Shown here in pieces: positions 54,833 through 64,000 of a stretch of 64,000 nucleotides of DNA. Position 1 is the stretch's first letter; each line of letters starts with the position of its first letter. This DNA is from CAZMNY01 sp964567745 (lineage in GTDB: Bacteria > Planctomycetota > Planctomycetia > Pirellulales > Pirellulaceae), in contig CAZMNY010000047.1 of the NCBI GenBank assembly GCA_964567745.1, forward strand, positions 1 through 64,000. Reading direction: 5' to 3'. Made by a program: the position numbers and the translations under genes. The notes under the pieces were generated by a model, which was given only the letters and a program-made list of their open reading frames with translations, was not told the DNA's origin and ran no database searches.

Positions 54833-56065
54833 CTAGGCGCGTTTCGACAATAGCGGCATGGTCTGGTAGTCGCCGCCGAGAATCTCCTTGCTCTCGGCGC
54901 CGAACCAATTTTCCAGCACGGTCGAGTACACTCGTCGAAAATCGATCGAGTATTTGAGATCGCCCTGAAAGAGTTTGTCCAGGTTCGGATTCGGGCCGTG
55001 TACTCCCGGCTTGACGGGACCGGCCAGGAAGAGCGGTCCGGCGGCGCCGTGGTCAGTGCCCTCGCTTGCATTCTCCTGTACGCGTCGTCCAAACTCGCTA
55101 AAGCACATGGTCAGAACGCGCTCGCCGTGTCCATGCTGTATCAAGTCGTTGACGAAAGCAGCCAGGCCTCCAAACAATTCCGAGAGGAGAGCACGATGGG
55201 CGGGTGCTTGTCGCGAATGGGTGTCGAACCCATCCACTTCCACGTAATAGACTCGTGTCGGAAGTTGTGCGTCGATCAGCTGCGCAATCGTCTTTAGCCG
55301 GCCAGCAAGCCGTGTCTTGGGATAATCAACGTTAGTCTTGTAGCCCTTTTTCGCCTTCTCTACACGCTCGCTGGCCGACAGCGCCGCCTCCGTACTCGTT
55401 TGCACAAAGCCCAACAGCCCGCCGCTCTGGGTTCGCTTGGCGCTGGCCATTTTTTCCACGTTGCTCTTCAACTTCGTATCGTTTCCGGTGCGAAGTCGAA
55501 ACTGGTCGATCGACTTGACCGACGCAGCTCGCACGTTTGCCGCGGCCAATGCGAGCGGCAGTTTCTTTTCGCCAAGATGCATCGCCGGCGAGTCGCGTTG
55601 CTCGGGAGTCGCCTGATCAAGATACCGACCCAGCCATCCCTCGGGACGTCTCGCGTCTTTGCGATCGCAAGTGTGCCAGATGTCCATCGATTCGAAGTGC
55701 GAACGATTGGGATTCTCGTAACCGATCCCCTGAACCACGGCCATCTTCCCTTGCTCCAGCAAGTCCGCTGCGCCTCGCGCCGCGGGATGCCATCCCATCT
55801 GCTTGTTGATCGTTAGCACGTCGGACTTCGGAACGCCCAATTTTGGCCGACTCTTGCGATACGTCGAATCTGCGTAGGGAACGACCGTGTTCAAACCGTC
55901 GTTTCCTCCAGAGAGCTGAACGACAACGAGAATCGATTCATTCGCGTTGTTTTCCGCCGCGAGTGCGCCAGCTTGAGTGAAAAAGGCGGGGGCGGCGCCA
56001 GCAAGCGAAACGACGCCGGGCGTGACGACTGACCTCTGAATGAAATCACGTCGGTTCATTGCCAT
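54833..56065 (-). CDS. DUF1501 protein, Tat-type leader (third copy)
   Basis: A 410-residue exported protein. MAMNRRDFIQRSVVTPGVVS is a twin-arginine leader, and the ATG at 56065 has TAGGAACC about 5 bases upstream. Motifs: VVQLSGGNDGLNTVVPYAD (a metal-site variant of this subgroup), VEVDGFDTHSRQ and MCFSEFGRRVQENASEGTDHG. It differs from the other two copies, which have LDGG or MAGG near the start; this is the subgroup that pairs with DUF1800. It follows the DUF1800 gene by 77 bases. Confidence 0.92.
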   Translation of the reverse strand: MAMNRRDFIQRSVVTPGVVSLAGAAPAFFTQAGALAAENNANESILVVVQLSGGNDGLNTVVPYADSTYRKSRPKLGVPKSDVLTINKQMGWHPAARGAADLLEQGKMAVVQGIGYENPNRSHFESMDIWHTCDRKDARRPEGWLGRYLDQATPEQRDSPAMHLGEKKLPLALAAANVRAASVKSIDQFRLRTGNDTKLKSNVEKMASAKRTQSGGLLGFVQTSTEAALSASERVEKAKKGYKTNVDYPKTRLAGRLKTIAQLIDAQLPTRVYYVEVDGFDTHSRQAPAHRALLSELFGGLAAFVNDLIQHGHGERVLTMCFSEFGRRVQENASEGTDHGAAGPLFLAGPVKPGVHGPNPNLDKLFQGDLKYSIDFRRVYSTVLENWFGAESKEILGGDYQTMPLLSKRA

Positions 56066-56142
56066 CGGTAGGTTCCTACAAGTCAGTTGTGATTTGTTTG
56101 CAACGCATTGACCGGCAATGCAGATGGAATCTGTCGGTCCGT

Positions 56143-57498
56143 TCAAGCAAGTTGGGATTCGGGAAGCGACGCGATCAGGAAGATAACACGTTTGGCTCGA
56201 TCTCCCTTTGCGTCTTGGGCCTCGGCTGCCAGCTGCGAAACGACCTCATCGGGCAACGACGGCGCGACGAGTAAATCGGCGAGCCAGCGGACCATCGGTT
56301 CGCCGCTTGACACCTCGTAGCGCTCGAGCAGCGAGTCAATCGATCCCCCGCCGAAGCGAGTCTTTGAGTCTCCTAGAATCTCTTTCATCAAGTTGGCTCG
56401 GCCTAGCAATGTGGACGAATTGATCCACGCTCGACCGCCGTCCCAGCCTTTGACATTGGGAGGATAGAACAGCCCTTGCCCAAGTTCCCGACACCCACGG
56501 GCTATCCGATTCGCATTGCTCGAACCGTGAAGGCATCGCAACACGCCGACAACGAACTCGACCGGAGAACGCACTTTGGCCGCCAACGCTTGCTCCGAAA
56601 AGAACAGATTGCTGCCGAGAATTCGCTTGACGGTTGGGCCCACGTCCCAGTTGTCAGCTCGAATCTGTTTGGCCAACGGCGCGACCAACTCGTCGTCGGG
56701 CGCGGGCTCGTCCATCACAAAGAACTTAACGAGCTTCTTGGCGATAAAAATTGGGCCCACTGAATGGTCGAGGACCAAACGGACTCCGTCTTCGCCGCTG
56801 AACTTTCCTGACTTTCCGAAGATCGTCTTCTCGCCAAAATCGTGCTGGTACTTGTTAAACCTGTATTTGCCTCGCTTGATTTCCCAGCCGGTGAAACAGC
56901 GAGCGAGCTGAACGACGTCCTCTTCCGTATAGTTGCCCTCGCCCAAGCAAAAAAGCTCCATCACTTCACGGGCGTAATTCTCGTTCGGATGGGCTTTTCG
57001 ATTGGTGATCGAATCGAGATAGATTAGCATCGCCGGGTCTTTGGAGATGCCTTGGACGATTTTGGCGAAGTCGCCCAGCGCATTGGTTCGCAGCAATTCG
57101 TTTTGCTGGTGCATCAACTTGACGTCTTCGACTTTCGCCGCGCTGGTGGCGAAATGGCCGTGCCAGAACAGCGTCATCTTTTCGCGCAGCTGCGCCGGAG
57201 TCGTCAACATGCGATAAGCCCAAGCTGCGCCGAGCCCCTGCGGATCGCCGCCAGCAATCACGGATTGCAAAAGGGCCTCGTATTGAGCTGACTCGCTGGG
57301 AGACTCAGCGGTCTCGCAGATGGATGCGACGACTTCCTTCGATGAGCGTTCCAGCGCGTCGTCCAGTTGATTGGCGGTTGCCCCAAATCCCGATCGGCGG
57401 AACAAGTGGGCCGCCCGGCGCCGATCCCAAGGCAACGACTTCGTCGGAGAATACGGCGCCCAGGCCCACTCCGCGTCCACTCGCTCAATCAAGGTCAT
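56143..57498 (-). CDS. DUF1800 protein
   Basis: A 451-residue protein. Motifs: RRAAHLFRRSGFGAT at the start, EKMTLFWHGHFATSAAKV, NENYAREVMELFCLGEGNYTEEDV (the signature helix) and GREL-type ending with PPNVKGWDGGRAWINSSTLL. The ATG at 57498 has GAGGAGG about 8 bases upstream; a longer frame begins at 57534. No signal peptide is obvious. It is the upstream partner of the DUF1501 gene, as is common in planctomycetes and other bacteria. The biochemical function is unknown. Confidence 0.9.
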   Translation of the reverse strand: MTLIERVDAEWAWAPYSPTKSLPWDRRRAAHLFRRSGFGATANQLDDALERSSKEVVASICETAESPSESAQYEALLQSVIAGGDPQGLGAAWAYRMLTTPAQLREKMTLFWHGHFATSAAKVEDVKLMHQQNELLRTNALGDFAKIVQGISKDPAMLIYLDSITNRKAHPNENYAREVMELFCLGEGNYTEEDVVQLARCFTGWEIKRGKYRFNKYQHDFGEKTIFGKSGKFSGEDGVRLVLDHSVGPIFIAKKLVKFFVMDEPAPDDELVAPLAKQIRADNWDVGPTVKRILGSNLFFSEQALAAKVRSPVEFVVGVLRCLHGSSNANRIARGCRELGQGLFYPPNVKGWDGGRAWINSSTLLGRANLMKEILGDSKTRFGGGSIDSLLERYEVSSGEPMVRWLADLLVAPSLPDEVVSQLAAEAQDAKGDRAKRVIFLIASLPESQLA

Positions 57499-57568
57499 CG
57501 CGTGTGCCTCCTCGCAACAAGTAGATCGGTACACTCAGTCCGCTGACGCGCGGCGTCGCTCCGATGAC

Positions 57569-59323
57569 TTACTGGCCGTCGTTAATGCGAACTTGAAAAC
57601 TGAGTCGAAGCGCGTTTTCGACGGGCGACAACCGAAGCGTCGCGTCGTCGACAATCTTCAGCAGCGAAAGCAGGATGCCGATTTGGTTTTCCGCCTCCTC
57701 ACGCGTATGGCCGTCATCGAGCATGTTTTGAGCGATCAGGTGCTCTTTGTTTGCGGCCAACGCTTGGCCGATGGCTTCGAAATCGGCGCGAGCAACCGTG
57801 TTGTCGGCCGAAGCGCCTCGGTCATCACTAGACCGCTCGGCGATTTCCGTCGCGAGACTGGTGGTGCTCGAAACGACAAAGACGTCGTCCCGAAACGCGA
57901 CGGTCGGCGAGAAGTTGAAGTTGATCCTCGCTTTGGTGGAATCTTTCTCATCTTCTTCCGGGGCGTATTGCGAACTGACGATCATCGCGTCGCCCTTCCT
58001 CTGCATGTCAAGATCCAGCTGCGGCTGACCGTTCTGGGCGCCGATCACGTTGAGGAAACCGATCAGGCTCTGAAAAATCCGGCGAAGCTCCCGCTGCATT
58101 TTTTCGGGCTCACGCAAGCGTCCGACGATCGCAAATGAGGGAAGCTTGATGGCTGGACTGGGCAGCACATCTTTGAATGTTTGCTGAGCAACGATGAGTT
58201 GAACTTCGGGGTGAAGGGCGCCGAGAATGTCTTCGCCAAAATCCTTACCCGAAAAGAACGTGGAGAGATTGCTGTCCGCTTTGGCCAAGTCGTCATTGAC
58301 GCCTTCGTCGAAAAGATCGCCGGCTCGTAACCACATCTGGCTGAAATCGCGATAAGTCGACAACGAGAATAACTGGTTGTCGACCTTTAGGACTTCGGGC
58401 GCCCTGCCCTTCCCTTCAGGACCGAAGAAGTATTCGCGTTCTTCCGGCGTCCAGGCATTGTCGTGCGGCGCTTGAAGCGACGCCGTGAGCTGACTCGATT
58501 CGACTTCTAGAGCGAACGTCGCGTAGGGCGTCTTTTGCAAATTGGAAAGCAAGCCGCCCGCGAGCAACTCAATGATCGGATTGTCCGCCCGGCCATTGTA
58601 AAGTTGTTCGGCGACGCCCGAATCGCGAACCGTTTCAATGTCGAGATATCCCCAAAGCTTGGCGTTCTCGGGACGTGAAGCGAGCGCCTTTTGAAACTTC
58701 TTGTTACCCGCAAACGACTCGCCGCCATCGAGGTAAGCGTCGATTACTTTCTTGCCCAACTCCGGCTCGTTTGTCACGGCAAGCCAATTGCCGAGCTGAA
58801 CGAGCCGAGTTTTGTCGATGCGATAGGCTTGGATGTCTCGGTACTTGCCAATCTTGATCGGGTCTTCGTTACCGTTTTGGGTCGCGTTAGCGCGCGCTAG
58901 AAAGCGGATGGTGACCAGCAGTTTCTCGAGCGTCTCCTCGTCCGCCGATTGCATCAAGAGGACGGCGTCTTGCGTCTCCGCATCAAAGGCGGCATAGACT
59001 CCGCCAGAAGTAAGATCCGTTACCGCTTCGCGCCACGGTTTGCCCAGCTGAGACTCGACACCCTTAACCATACCCGAGAAAACAGAGAACTCTTTTGATG
59101 CGTAGGCTTGCTTGACTTCGTCCAGTGCCTCCAACTTGGCTCGCATCGGGTGCTCAAGCACCAACGTGACGATGTCGTCGACGCCGTGAAGCTGAGCGTA
59201 AGCGATCGTCGTCGGCGGCAAGAGTTCTGCCGCTTGCTTGGGTTCGGCCGCTGATAGACCAGCGGAAAAGAGAGACACGACGAGCGAGGTCGTGAGAATC
59301 TGTAGGCGACGCGATAATGGCAT
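57569..59323 (-). CDS. Secreted protein of unknown function (DUF3352-like style)
   Basis: A 584-residue exported protein with leader MPLSRRLQILTTSLVVSLFS and cleavage near LSAAEP. The body begins LLPPTTIAYAQLHGVDDIV, similar in theme to the gene at 35223. It is acidic, with no metal or catalytic motif that I recognise. An alternative start at 59365 would add 14 residues. It lies upstream of the DUF1800 gene on the same strand (70 bases), so it may belong to the same operon. Confidence 0.8.
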   Translation of the reverse strand: MPLSRRLQILTTSLVVSLFSAGLSAAEPKQAAELLPPTTIAYAQLHGVDDIVTLVLEHPMRAKLEALDEVKQAYASKEFSVFSGMVKGVESQLGKPWREAVTDLTSGGVYAAFDAETQDAVLLMQSADEETLEKLLVTIRFLARANATQNGNEDPIKIGKYRDIQAYRIDKTRLVQLGNWLAVTNEPELGKKVIDAYLDGGESFAGNKKFQKALASRPENAKLWGYLDIETVRDSGVAEQLYNGRADNPIIELLAGGLLSNLQKTPYATFALEVESSQLTASLQAPHDNAWTPEEREYFFGPEGKGRAPEVLKVDNQLFSLSTYRDFSQMWLRAGDLFDEGVNDDLAKADSNLSTFFSGKDFGEDILGALHPEVQLIVAQQTFKDVLPSPAIKLPSFAIVGRLREPEKMQRELRRIFQSLIGFLNVIGAQNGQPQLDLDMQRKGDAMIVSSQYAPEEDEKDSTKARINFNFSPTVAFRDDVFVVSSTTSLATEIAERSSDDRGASADNTVARADFEAIGQALAANKEHLIAQNMLDDGHTREEAENQIGILLSLLKIVDDATLRLSPVENALRLSFQVRINDGQ

Positions 59324-59586
59324 GGCGGAGACTCGGCTGGGAGGAAGGTCAGGCAGGTGCGTCATTGTCGCCGATGCGGACGGCGCTCTCGACTTAATCG
59401 GGCGATAATCGACGAATTCGCCCGCTTATGCACTCTACCCGACTGCGCAGCTCGATGTTTCAAGCGCTATCCGTCCCAGTCCGGTCAACACGTTGTCTGC
59501 GCGCGCAAAGACGTAGTCTGAGCAACGGCCCAGCGACAGTTCGCAAGAAAGCGACTGTCGCGAAGCAGACCGATCGCGATAAAGCT

Positions 59587-59853
59587 CTAGAACCAGCCTT
59601 TTTCATCAATTGCGTAGTCTTGATAGAACTGGTCGTCATCCTTCGTGAGGTAGATGACTCCTTCAATCAGGCCCACGACTCCAAAGATCGCGGCCGCGAA
59701 ACCGCATGTAAGAACCGTTGCGACAAGCATGATGATTCCTGGCGTTGTCAGACCAAGAACGAACTTATGGACGCCCAATGAGCCGATCAAGATTCCGCAA
59801 ATTCCAGCAACGACTTTTTTCTTTACAAACTCTTCCTTGTTGGGTTGGTTCAT
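59587..59853 (-). CDS. TM2-domain membrane protein
   Basis: An 88-residue protein with two membrane segments (KKVVAGICGILIGSLGVHKF and IIMLVATVLTCGFAAAIFGV) joined by LGLTTPG, the TM2-domain pattern with the GxHKF/Y turn. GGAG lies 6 bases before the ATG at 59853; a longer frame from 59940 is less likely. The function of this family is poorly known. Confidence 0.88.
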   Translation of the reverse strand: MNQPNKEEFVKKKVVAGICGILIGSLGVHKFVLGLTTPGIIMLVATVLTCGFAAAIFGVVGLIEGVIYLTKDDDQFYQDYAIDEKGWF

Positions 59854-60021
59854 CGGGCTCTCCAAAATTGAGTTGACGTGATAGATAATGTGCAAGGTGC
59901 GCAGCGATTCGAGTATGGTGCTTCGAAAGGGCAAGAGCAACAGGAGGCGACAAAGAAATCAAAAATGTTTGACAAGTCGAGAATCGAGCGAGTTCGCCTG
60001 CGAGCGAAGCAATAAAACGAC

Positions 60022-61380
60022 TCAGTCACGCTGCTCAGAAATGCAAAAGAGCCATTTTTCGCCGCGAAGAAACAGTTCTCTGCCGACGATCGCGGGCGAC
60101 GCGTTAAACGTATCGTCCAGCCGATTGGCGGCGAGCAAGGCGGGTTTGTCGCTGTGAGAAATGACGACGGTCAGGCCGCCGCGATCGACGACATAGATCC
60201 GTCCATTCGCGGCAACAGGCGAGGCGTAGGCTTCTCGGATTCCGTCCAGCCGAAAAGGACCCAGCGGTTCTTCACCTGTCTTGGCGGTCAGCCGAGACAA
60301 GACACCCTGGTAATGCCGTAAATAATAAATCGATCCGTTGTAGAGCAAAGGCGAAGGAACGTAGGGCGTACTTCGACGACGCGACCAGACGACTTGATTC
60401 GTGCCCGTGATATCGCCACGAGCGCCCTTCAGCCGAATGGCTAAAATGGCCCGAGTGTCATAGCTGCTGGCCGCAAAGACCATCCCGTCAGCCGCGACAG
60501 GTGAGGCGACGATGTTCGCCGACAGCCCACCACACTCCCAGACGATATCGCCCGAATCCAAATCGTAGGCTCTCACCCGACTCGTTCCGCTCACAATCAG
60601 CTGACGCTGTTCCCCTTGAGTGACGACAATCGGCGAGGCCCATGATGTCACTTCGTTTCTGGCGCGGTGCCATTTTTCCTTGCCCGACGCCGCGTCCATG
60701 ACGAGAACAAATGAGCGGCCTTCATGGTCCCAATTGACCGCAAGCGTCTCGCCGTCGAGCACGGGCGACGCCCCTTCGCCATGGCCATGCTTCGTTTGCA
60801 TCCGGCCGAGGTCTTTCTTCCAAACAACGCGGCCATCCATGCCGAGACAGAAGAGGCCGTGTGAACCGAAGTAAGCAAAGACATGCTTGCCGTTCGTGAT
60901 TGGCGAGGCCGACGCGAGGCTGGCCGTATAGTGAGCCCCTTCATGCGGAATCGCCTCGTGGACTTTCGTCCGCCATGCGATCTTGCCGTCGATCCGATTG
61001 ATCGCCAGCACAATGAATTCGTGCTTGTGCGTGACCGCCAAATTGTCGTGCGAACCAGGTGCCGAATCTGGGATTCCCTTAAAGGCGTCTCCGACCGGTA
61101 CGGCGGCAGTCAGAAAGATTGAATCGCCCCAGACGACCGGAGACGAATGGCCTCGGCCCGGCAACGCTGTCTTCCAGCGAATGTTTTTGTTGGCTCGTTC
61201 GTCCCACTCCGTCGGCGGATCAGCCGACGACTTGGCGCTTCCATTCGCATAGGGACCGCGCCATTGCCCCCATTGTTCATCGCGAGGCAAGTCCTGAGCG
61301 AGGCAGAGTGTAGTTGATAGCGCGAGCGAAACGTGAATTGCGAACAGAACCGAGGCCAGTGGTTGATGCCGAGAAATCAT
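60022..61380 (-). CDS. Secreted PQQ-type beta-propeller protein (paralogue)
   Basis: A 452-residue exported protein with a leader ending near LCLAQDLP. It starts QWGQWRGPYANGSAK like its paralogue at 40070, followed by blades NIRWKTALPGRGHSSPVVWG, KIAWRTKVHE, RVVWKKDLGR, KEKWHRARNE and DIVWECGGL. AAGGG is 6 bases before the ATG at 61380. It stands upstream of the TM2 gene on the same strand. A quinoprotein activity is not certain; it may be a scaffold. Confidence 0.88.
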   Translation of the reverse strand: MISRHQPLASVLFAIHVSLALSTTLCLAQDLPRDEQWGQWRGPYANGSAKSSADPPTEWDERANKNIRWKTALPGRGHSSPVVWGDSIFLTAAVPVGDAFKGIPDSAPGSHDNLAVTHKHEFIVLAINRIDGKIAWRTKVHEAIPHEGAHYTASLASASPITNGKHVFAYFGSHGLFCLGMDGRVVWKKDLGRMQTKHGHGEGASPVLDGETLAVNWDHEGRSFVLVMDAASGKEKWHRARNEVTSWASPIVVTQGEQRQLIVSGTSRVRAYDLDSGDIVWECGGLSANIVASPVAADGMVFAASSYDTRAILAIRLKGARGDITGTNQVVWSRRRSTPYVPSPLLYNGSIYYLRHYQGVLSRLTAKTGEEPLGPFRLDGIREAYASPVAANGRIYVVDRGGLTVVISHSDKPALLAANRLDDTFNASPAIVGRELFLRGEKWLFCISEQRD

Positions 61381-61538
61381 AGGGACCCTTCGAAGAGAGG
61401 CCTGCCGCATGCGTCTACTAACTCGTCGTAGCTTAGCGCGGAGAATCGCCGTTGTACGCGGTTCAAGACTTAACGTGCCGAGTGAGTCGATCGCCGCAAG
61501 GTCTTCGGTCTGGCAACCGCAGCTACCTCGTCACCGGT

Positions 61539-62102
61539 TCAATCCTCGGCCATCACATCGGCCTCACGGCTCTTGGCCAAGTCGGTAACCTGAGCCTCGA
61601 ATTTCTTCGTCAGTTCCTGAACTTCGTTCTTCGTGTCGTCGCGAATGTCTTCGCTGATCGTCTTGTCCTTTTCGGCTTGATCAGCTGCCTTGTTCGCGTC
61701 TCGACGAATGTTACGAATGGAGACTTTGGCTTGTTCGGTCAATTCCTTGATTCGCCCGACAAGTTTCCGCCGCTGTTCGCCGGAGAGCGGAGGAATGTTG
61801 ATTCGGATCATCCGGCCGTCGTTCTGAGGATTGAATCCGAGATCGCTGGCCACGATGGCTTTTTCGATCTCCTTGGCAGTCGAGGCGTCGTAGGGACGGA
61901 TGACGATCTGAGTCGGCTCGGGGGCTCCGACCGCGGCGAGCTGTTTGATCGGCATCGAGGAACCGTAAATTTCGACCCGCAAGGAATCGACGAGTCCGGG
62001 ATTAGCACGGCCGGTTCGAATTCCAGCGAGCGAGTCCTTCAGGTGGCTCGCCGCTTTCTCCATACGCTCCTCGGCGTCAAACAGGATTTCGTCAGCCGAC
62101 AT
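61539..62102 (-). CDS. frr: Ribosome recycling factor
   Basis: Splits the post-termination ribosome together with EF-G; cytoplasmic. The 187-residue protein has RMEKAASHLKDSLAGIRTGR (the conserved RTGRANP loop), IRINIPPLSGEQRRKLV and a long helical C-terminus. The ATG at 62102 has GAGGAC upstream; a longer frame from 62144 is less likely. It follows pyrH by 60 bases; the pyrH-frr order is widespread. Confidence 0.96.
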   Translation of the reverse strand: MSADEILFDAEERMEKAASHLKDSLAGIRTGRANPGLVDSLRVEIYGSSMPIKQLAAVGAPEPTQIVIRPYDASTAKEIEKAIVASDLGFNPQNDGRMIRINIPPLSGEQRRKLVGRIKELTEQAKVSIRNIRRDANKAADQAEKDKTISEDIRDDTKNEVQELTKKFEAQVTDLAKSREADVMAED

Positions 62103-62162
62103 CGGTTTGTCCTCAGTTGTAAATACGAGTCTTGAAATCTTCACGTGCGACGTGCGTCGCGA

Positions 62163-62912
62163 CTAAACGCGTTCTCTCTTCTTCGTTGTGATCAACGTGC
62201 CAACTCGATCACCTCGCAAAGCGCTTTGAATGTTCCCGTCTTTCTTGAAATTGAAAACGAGGATTGGCATTCCGTGTTCGCGGCATTGTGCGATCGCCGT
62301 CGCGTCCATGACTCTGAGGTCTTGCTCCATGACTTCGGCATAGGTCAAATCCCGATAGAGCACGGCATGGGGATTTTTCTCAGGGTCTTCGCTGTAGACT
62401 CCGTCAACTCGAGTCGCTTTGGCGAGGATATCGACTTCCAATTCGAGCGAACGAAGGGCTGCGGCGGTGTCGGTCGTCACGAAAGGACCGCCCGTTCCAG
62501 CGGCCAGCACAATGATTCGGCCCTTCTCCAAGTGCCGATGAGCTCGCCGCCGCAAGTAGGGTTCGGCGACTCCATCCATGCGAATGGCGGACATCAATCG
62601 CGTGTCGCAGCCAATGGATTCCAAGGCGTCTTGTAGTGCGAGCCCGTTAATTACGGTGGCCAGCATACCCATGTAGTGGGCCGTGGCTTCCTGAATCGCG
62701 ACGGCGTTTTCTTTGAATTGAGCTCCGCGGAGAATATTGCCGCCCCCGATGACGACGGCGATCTGGCATCCCAGCTGCTGAGCTTGTTGGATCTGGCCGG
62801 CGATGTGAACCACCTCCTGCATGCTGATTCCGCGTTCGCCAGCGGAGCAAAAACTCTCTCCTGAGAGTTTCAACAGAACGCGTTTAAATTGAGGTCGTTC
62901 CGTTTCGGACAT
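62163..62912 (-). CDS. pyrH: Uridylate kinase
   Basis: Phosphorylates UMP to UDP; cytoplasmic hexamer of the amino-acid-kinase fold. The 249-residue protein has FKRVLLKLSGESF, IAVVIGGGNILRG, GMLATVINGLALQDAL and FVTTDTAAALRSLELEVDIL, all typical. The ATG at 62912 has GGAA 9 bases upstream. A longer frame from 63104 is unlikely because the extra part lacks kinase sequence. It precedes frr; rpsB and tsf, usual neighbours, are not next to it in this window because the adjacent gene is divergent. Confidence 0.96.
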   Translation of the reverse strand: MSETERPQFKRVLLKLSGESFCSAGERGISMQEVVHIAGQIQQAQQLGCQIAVVIGGGNILRGAQFKENAVAIQEATAHYMGMLATVINGLALQDALESIGCDTRLMSAIRMDGVAEPYLRRRAHRHLEKGRIIVLAAGTGGPFVTTDTAAALRSLELEVDILAKATRVDGVYSEDPEKNPHAVLYRDLTYAEVMEQDLRVMDATAIAQCREHGMPILVFNFKKDGNIQSALRGDRVGTLITTKKRERV

Positions 62913-63204
62913 TTGTTCGTTCCATTCTTCAAAAATCCGTGATCGAGGGCGAGACGCATCGCACCCCCTGAAATCCGCCCGTAGTCTACCTGAAAATGCA
63001 AACCCTGTTGACCGGCCAACGCGCTCGCTGAGCCGTGTCTCGTCGTCTATTCGAGTCCGACTATGCGAATGCTGGAGATTTTGAGACAATCTTCGCCAAT
63101 TCAAATTGGACCTGAGCTCTGGCGAGCCGCCTATTCAATTCCGCGCGGCTGCCAGAATTCAAACTGTTCTCAAGCCCCAAAGGATGCCAAGGGCAAGAAC
63201 TCAA
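62913..63204. other. Divergent intergenic region
   Basis: About 290 bases between pyrH and the EIIA-SLC4 gene. No gene was recognised; promoters for both directions are expected. Confidence 0.5.
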
Positions 63205-64000
63205 ATGAAGATGCTACGCAAGTCGATTCTCGAAGGTCACTTTCTTCTCGACCTCGACGCGAGAAACCTCGAGTCCATATTTTCGCAAGTGCTGAAATAC
63301 CTTGTGGCTCTCGATGTTGTGCCGGACGCCAAATCGGGCGAGGTGCTGTCGGCGTTGATGGCGCGAGAAGCAGAATTGAGCACGGCGATTGGCAACTCGG
63401 TGGCGGTGCCACACGCCTATCTCGATGTGATATCGGAGCCGATTGTCGTTTTCGTGCGGCTCGCCAAACCGATCAACCTAGATGCGCCCGACGGCGTGCC
63501 GACTCAGTTCTTTTACGTTCTGCTCGGCCCCGCCGGCGCCTCGATGCAACACCTCGACGCGCTGGCCGGAATCGTTCGTCTGATGGCGGACGATGAATTT
63601 CGCTACGACGCCGGGAAAGCCCCGACGCAACTCGAGCTGCTCGAGGCGGTTGACCGTTGCGCTGAACGGCGGGCGCCTGCTGCTGCCTCCGATCCGAAAG
63701 AACGTGATGACGGGCTCAAGTACAGCGGGCGTTTCTGTGGCGGCATGGTTGACGACGTCAAGCGGCGGCTTCCACATTACGTCAGCGACTTCACCGACGG
63801 GATGCACTCCAAGAGCCTCGCCTCGACCATGTTCTTGTTTTTCGCCTGCCTGGCGCCAGCGGTCACGTTTGGCGGAATCATGGCCGAATTGACCGACAAT
63901 CACATCGGTGCCGTCGAAATGATCATCGGATCCGCGATCTGCGGAGTCGCTTATGCGATGCTCGCTGGACAACCGCTCGTGATCCTTGGCGGGACCGGCC
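63205..64000 (+). CDS. PTS EIIA domain fused to SLC4-type bicarbonate transporter (3' end beyond window)
   Basis: The frame from the ATG at 63205 stays open for 265 codons to the window edge. Residues about 1-155 are a PTS EIIA type-2 domain (ILEGHFLLDLDARN, AIGNSVAVPHAYLD with the phosphorylatable His70). After a short linker comes the start of an SLC4 anion/bicarbonate transporter: FCGGMVDDVKRRLPHYVSDF, LFFACLAPAVTFGGIMAEL, and GVAYAMLAGQPLVILGGTG, patterns I know from band 3 and NBC proteins. Animal SLC4 proteins also have an N-terminal domain related in fold to EIIA. Membrane transport of bicarbonate or chloride is inferred. It is divergent to pyrH. An alternative ATG is at 63211. Confidence 0.85.
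   Translation, partial: MKMLRKSILEGHFLLDLDARNLESIFSQVLKYLVALDVVPDAKSGEVLSALMAREAELSTAIGNSVAVPHAYLDVISEPIVVFVRLAKPINLDAPDGVPTQFFYVLLGPAGASMQHLDALAGIVRLMADDEFRYDAGKAPTQLELLEAVDRCAERRAPAAASDPKERDDGLKYSGRFCGGMVDDVKRRLPHYVSDFTDGMHSKSLASTMFLFFACLAPAVTFGGIMAELTDNHIGAVEMIIGSAICGVAYAMLAGQPLVILGGTG

Noticed and set aside
61530..61560. tRNA T-loop-like GGTTCAATCC
   Set aside because: No cloverleaf can be drawn around it; it is at the end of frr.

Overview
The window looks like a piece of a planctomycete chromosome, most likely from a Pirellulales-type marine or freshwater bacterium. The evidence is gene content: three modules of DUF1501 with DUF1549/DUF1553 or DUF1800, a formylglycine sulfatase, PVC-type dehydrogenase/beta-propeller proteins, many secreted proteins with Tat-like or Sec leaders, and a sigma-factor/Ser-Thr-kinase pair. 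It is one scaffold piece with a 100-N gap at 9072-9171. I see no tRNA, rRNA, CRISPR array, prophage or intact insertion sequence.

Left part (1-13.6 kb): a housekeeping block read leftward (cmk, plsC, rpsA; rpsA runs off the edge), a large GH38-like protein, then a rightward operon of three inner-membrane, glycine-rich proteins. The first of these is a PilM-like ATPase fused to a PilN-like segment. The operon has a recognisable sigma70-type promoter (6704) and a strong terminator (13538-13573).

Middle part (13.7-31 kb): a universal stress protein, a long gene-poor stretch with a palindromic repeat, a leftward DUF1549/1553-DUF1501-WD40 operon bounded by two MITE-like inverted-repeat elements, a rightward SGNH/dehydrogenase protein plus sulfatase, and a carbohydrate module (Gfo/Idh/MocA oxidoreductase, FucU mutarotase, fuconolactonase-type amidohydrolase, SDR, PfkB sugar-acid kinase). 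Together these suggest use of sulfated, fucose- or uronate-containing algal polysaccharides. A damaged HD-GYP gene and a sialidase follow.

Right part (32-64 kb): a three-enzyme fusion (isochorismatase-ThuA-SMP-30), secreted proteins of unknown function, an orphan THI5-like binding protein, a visibly decaying sigma/kinase locus (deletion chimera plus a 7-bp-repeat frameshift), two PQQ-type beta-propellers, an S41 protease, a second DUF1549/DUF1501 pair, two amidohydrolases, a CorA-like transporter, a bacterial iodotyrosine-deiodinase homologue, a DUF1800/DUF1501 pair, and a leftward pyrH-frr pair. The window ends inside a gene that fuses a PTS EIIA domain to an SLC4-type (band-3-like) bicarbonate transporter. 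I consider that the most interesting single gene here.

Functions are read from motifs and remembered family features; no database search was run.
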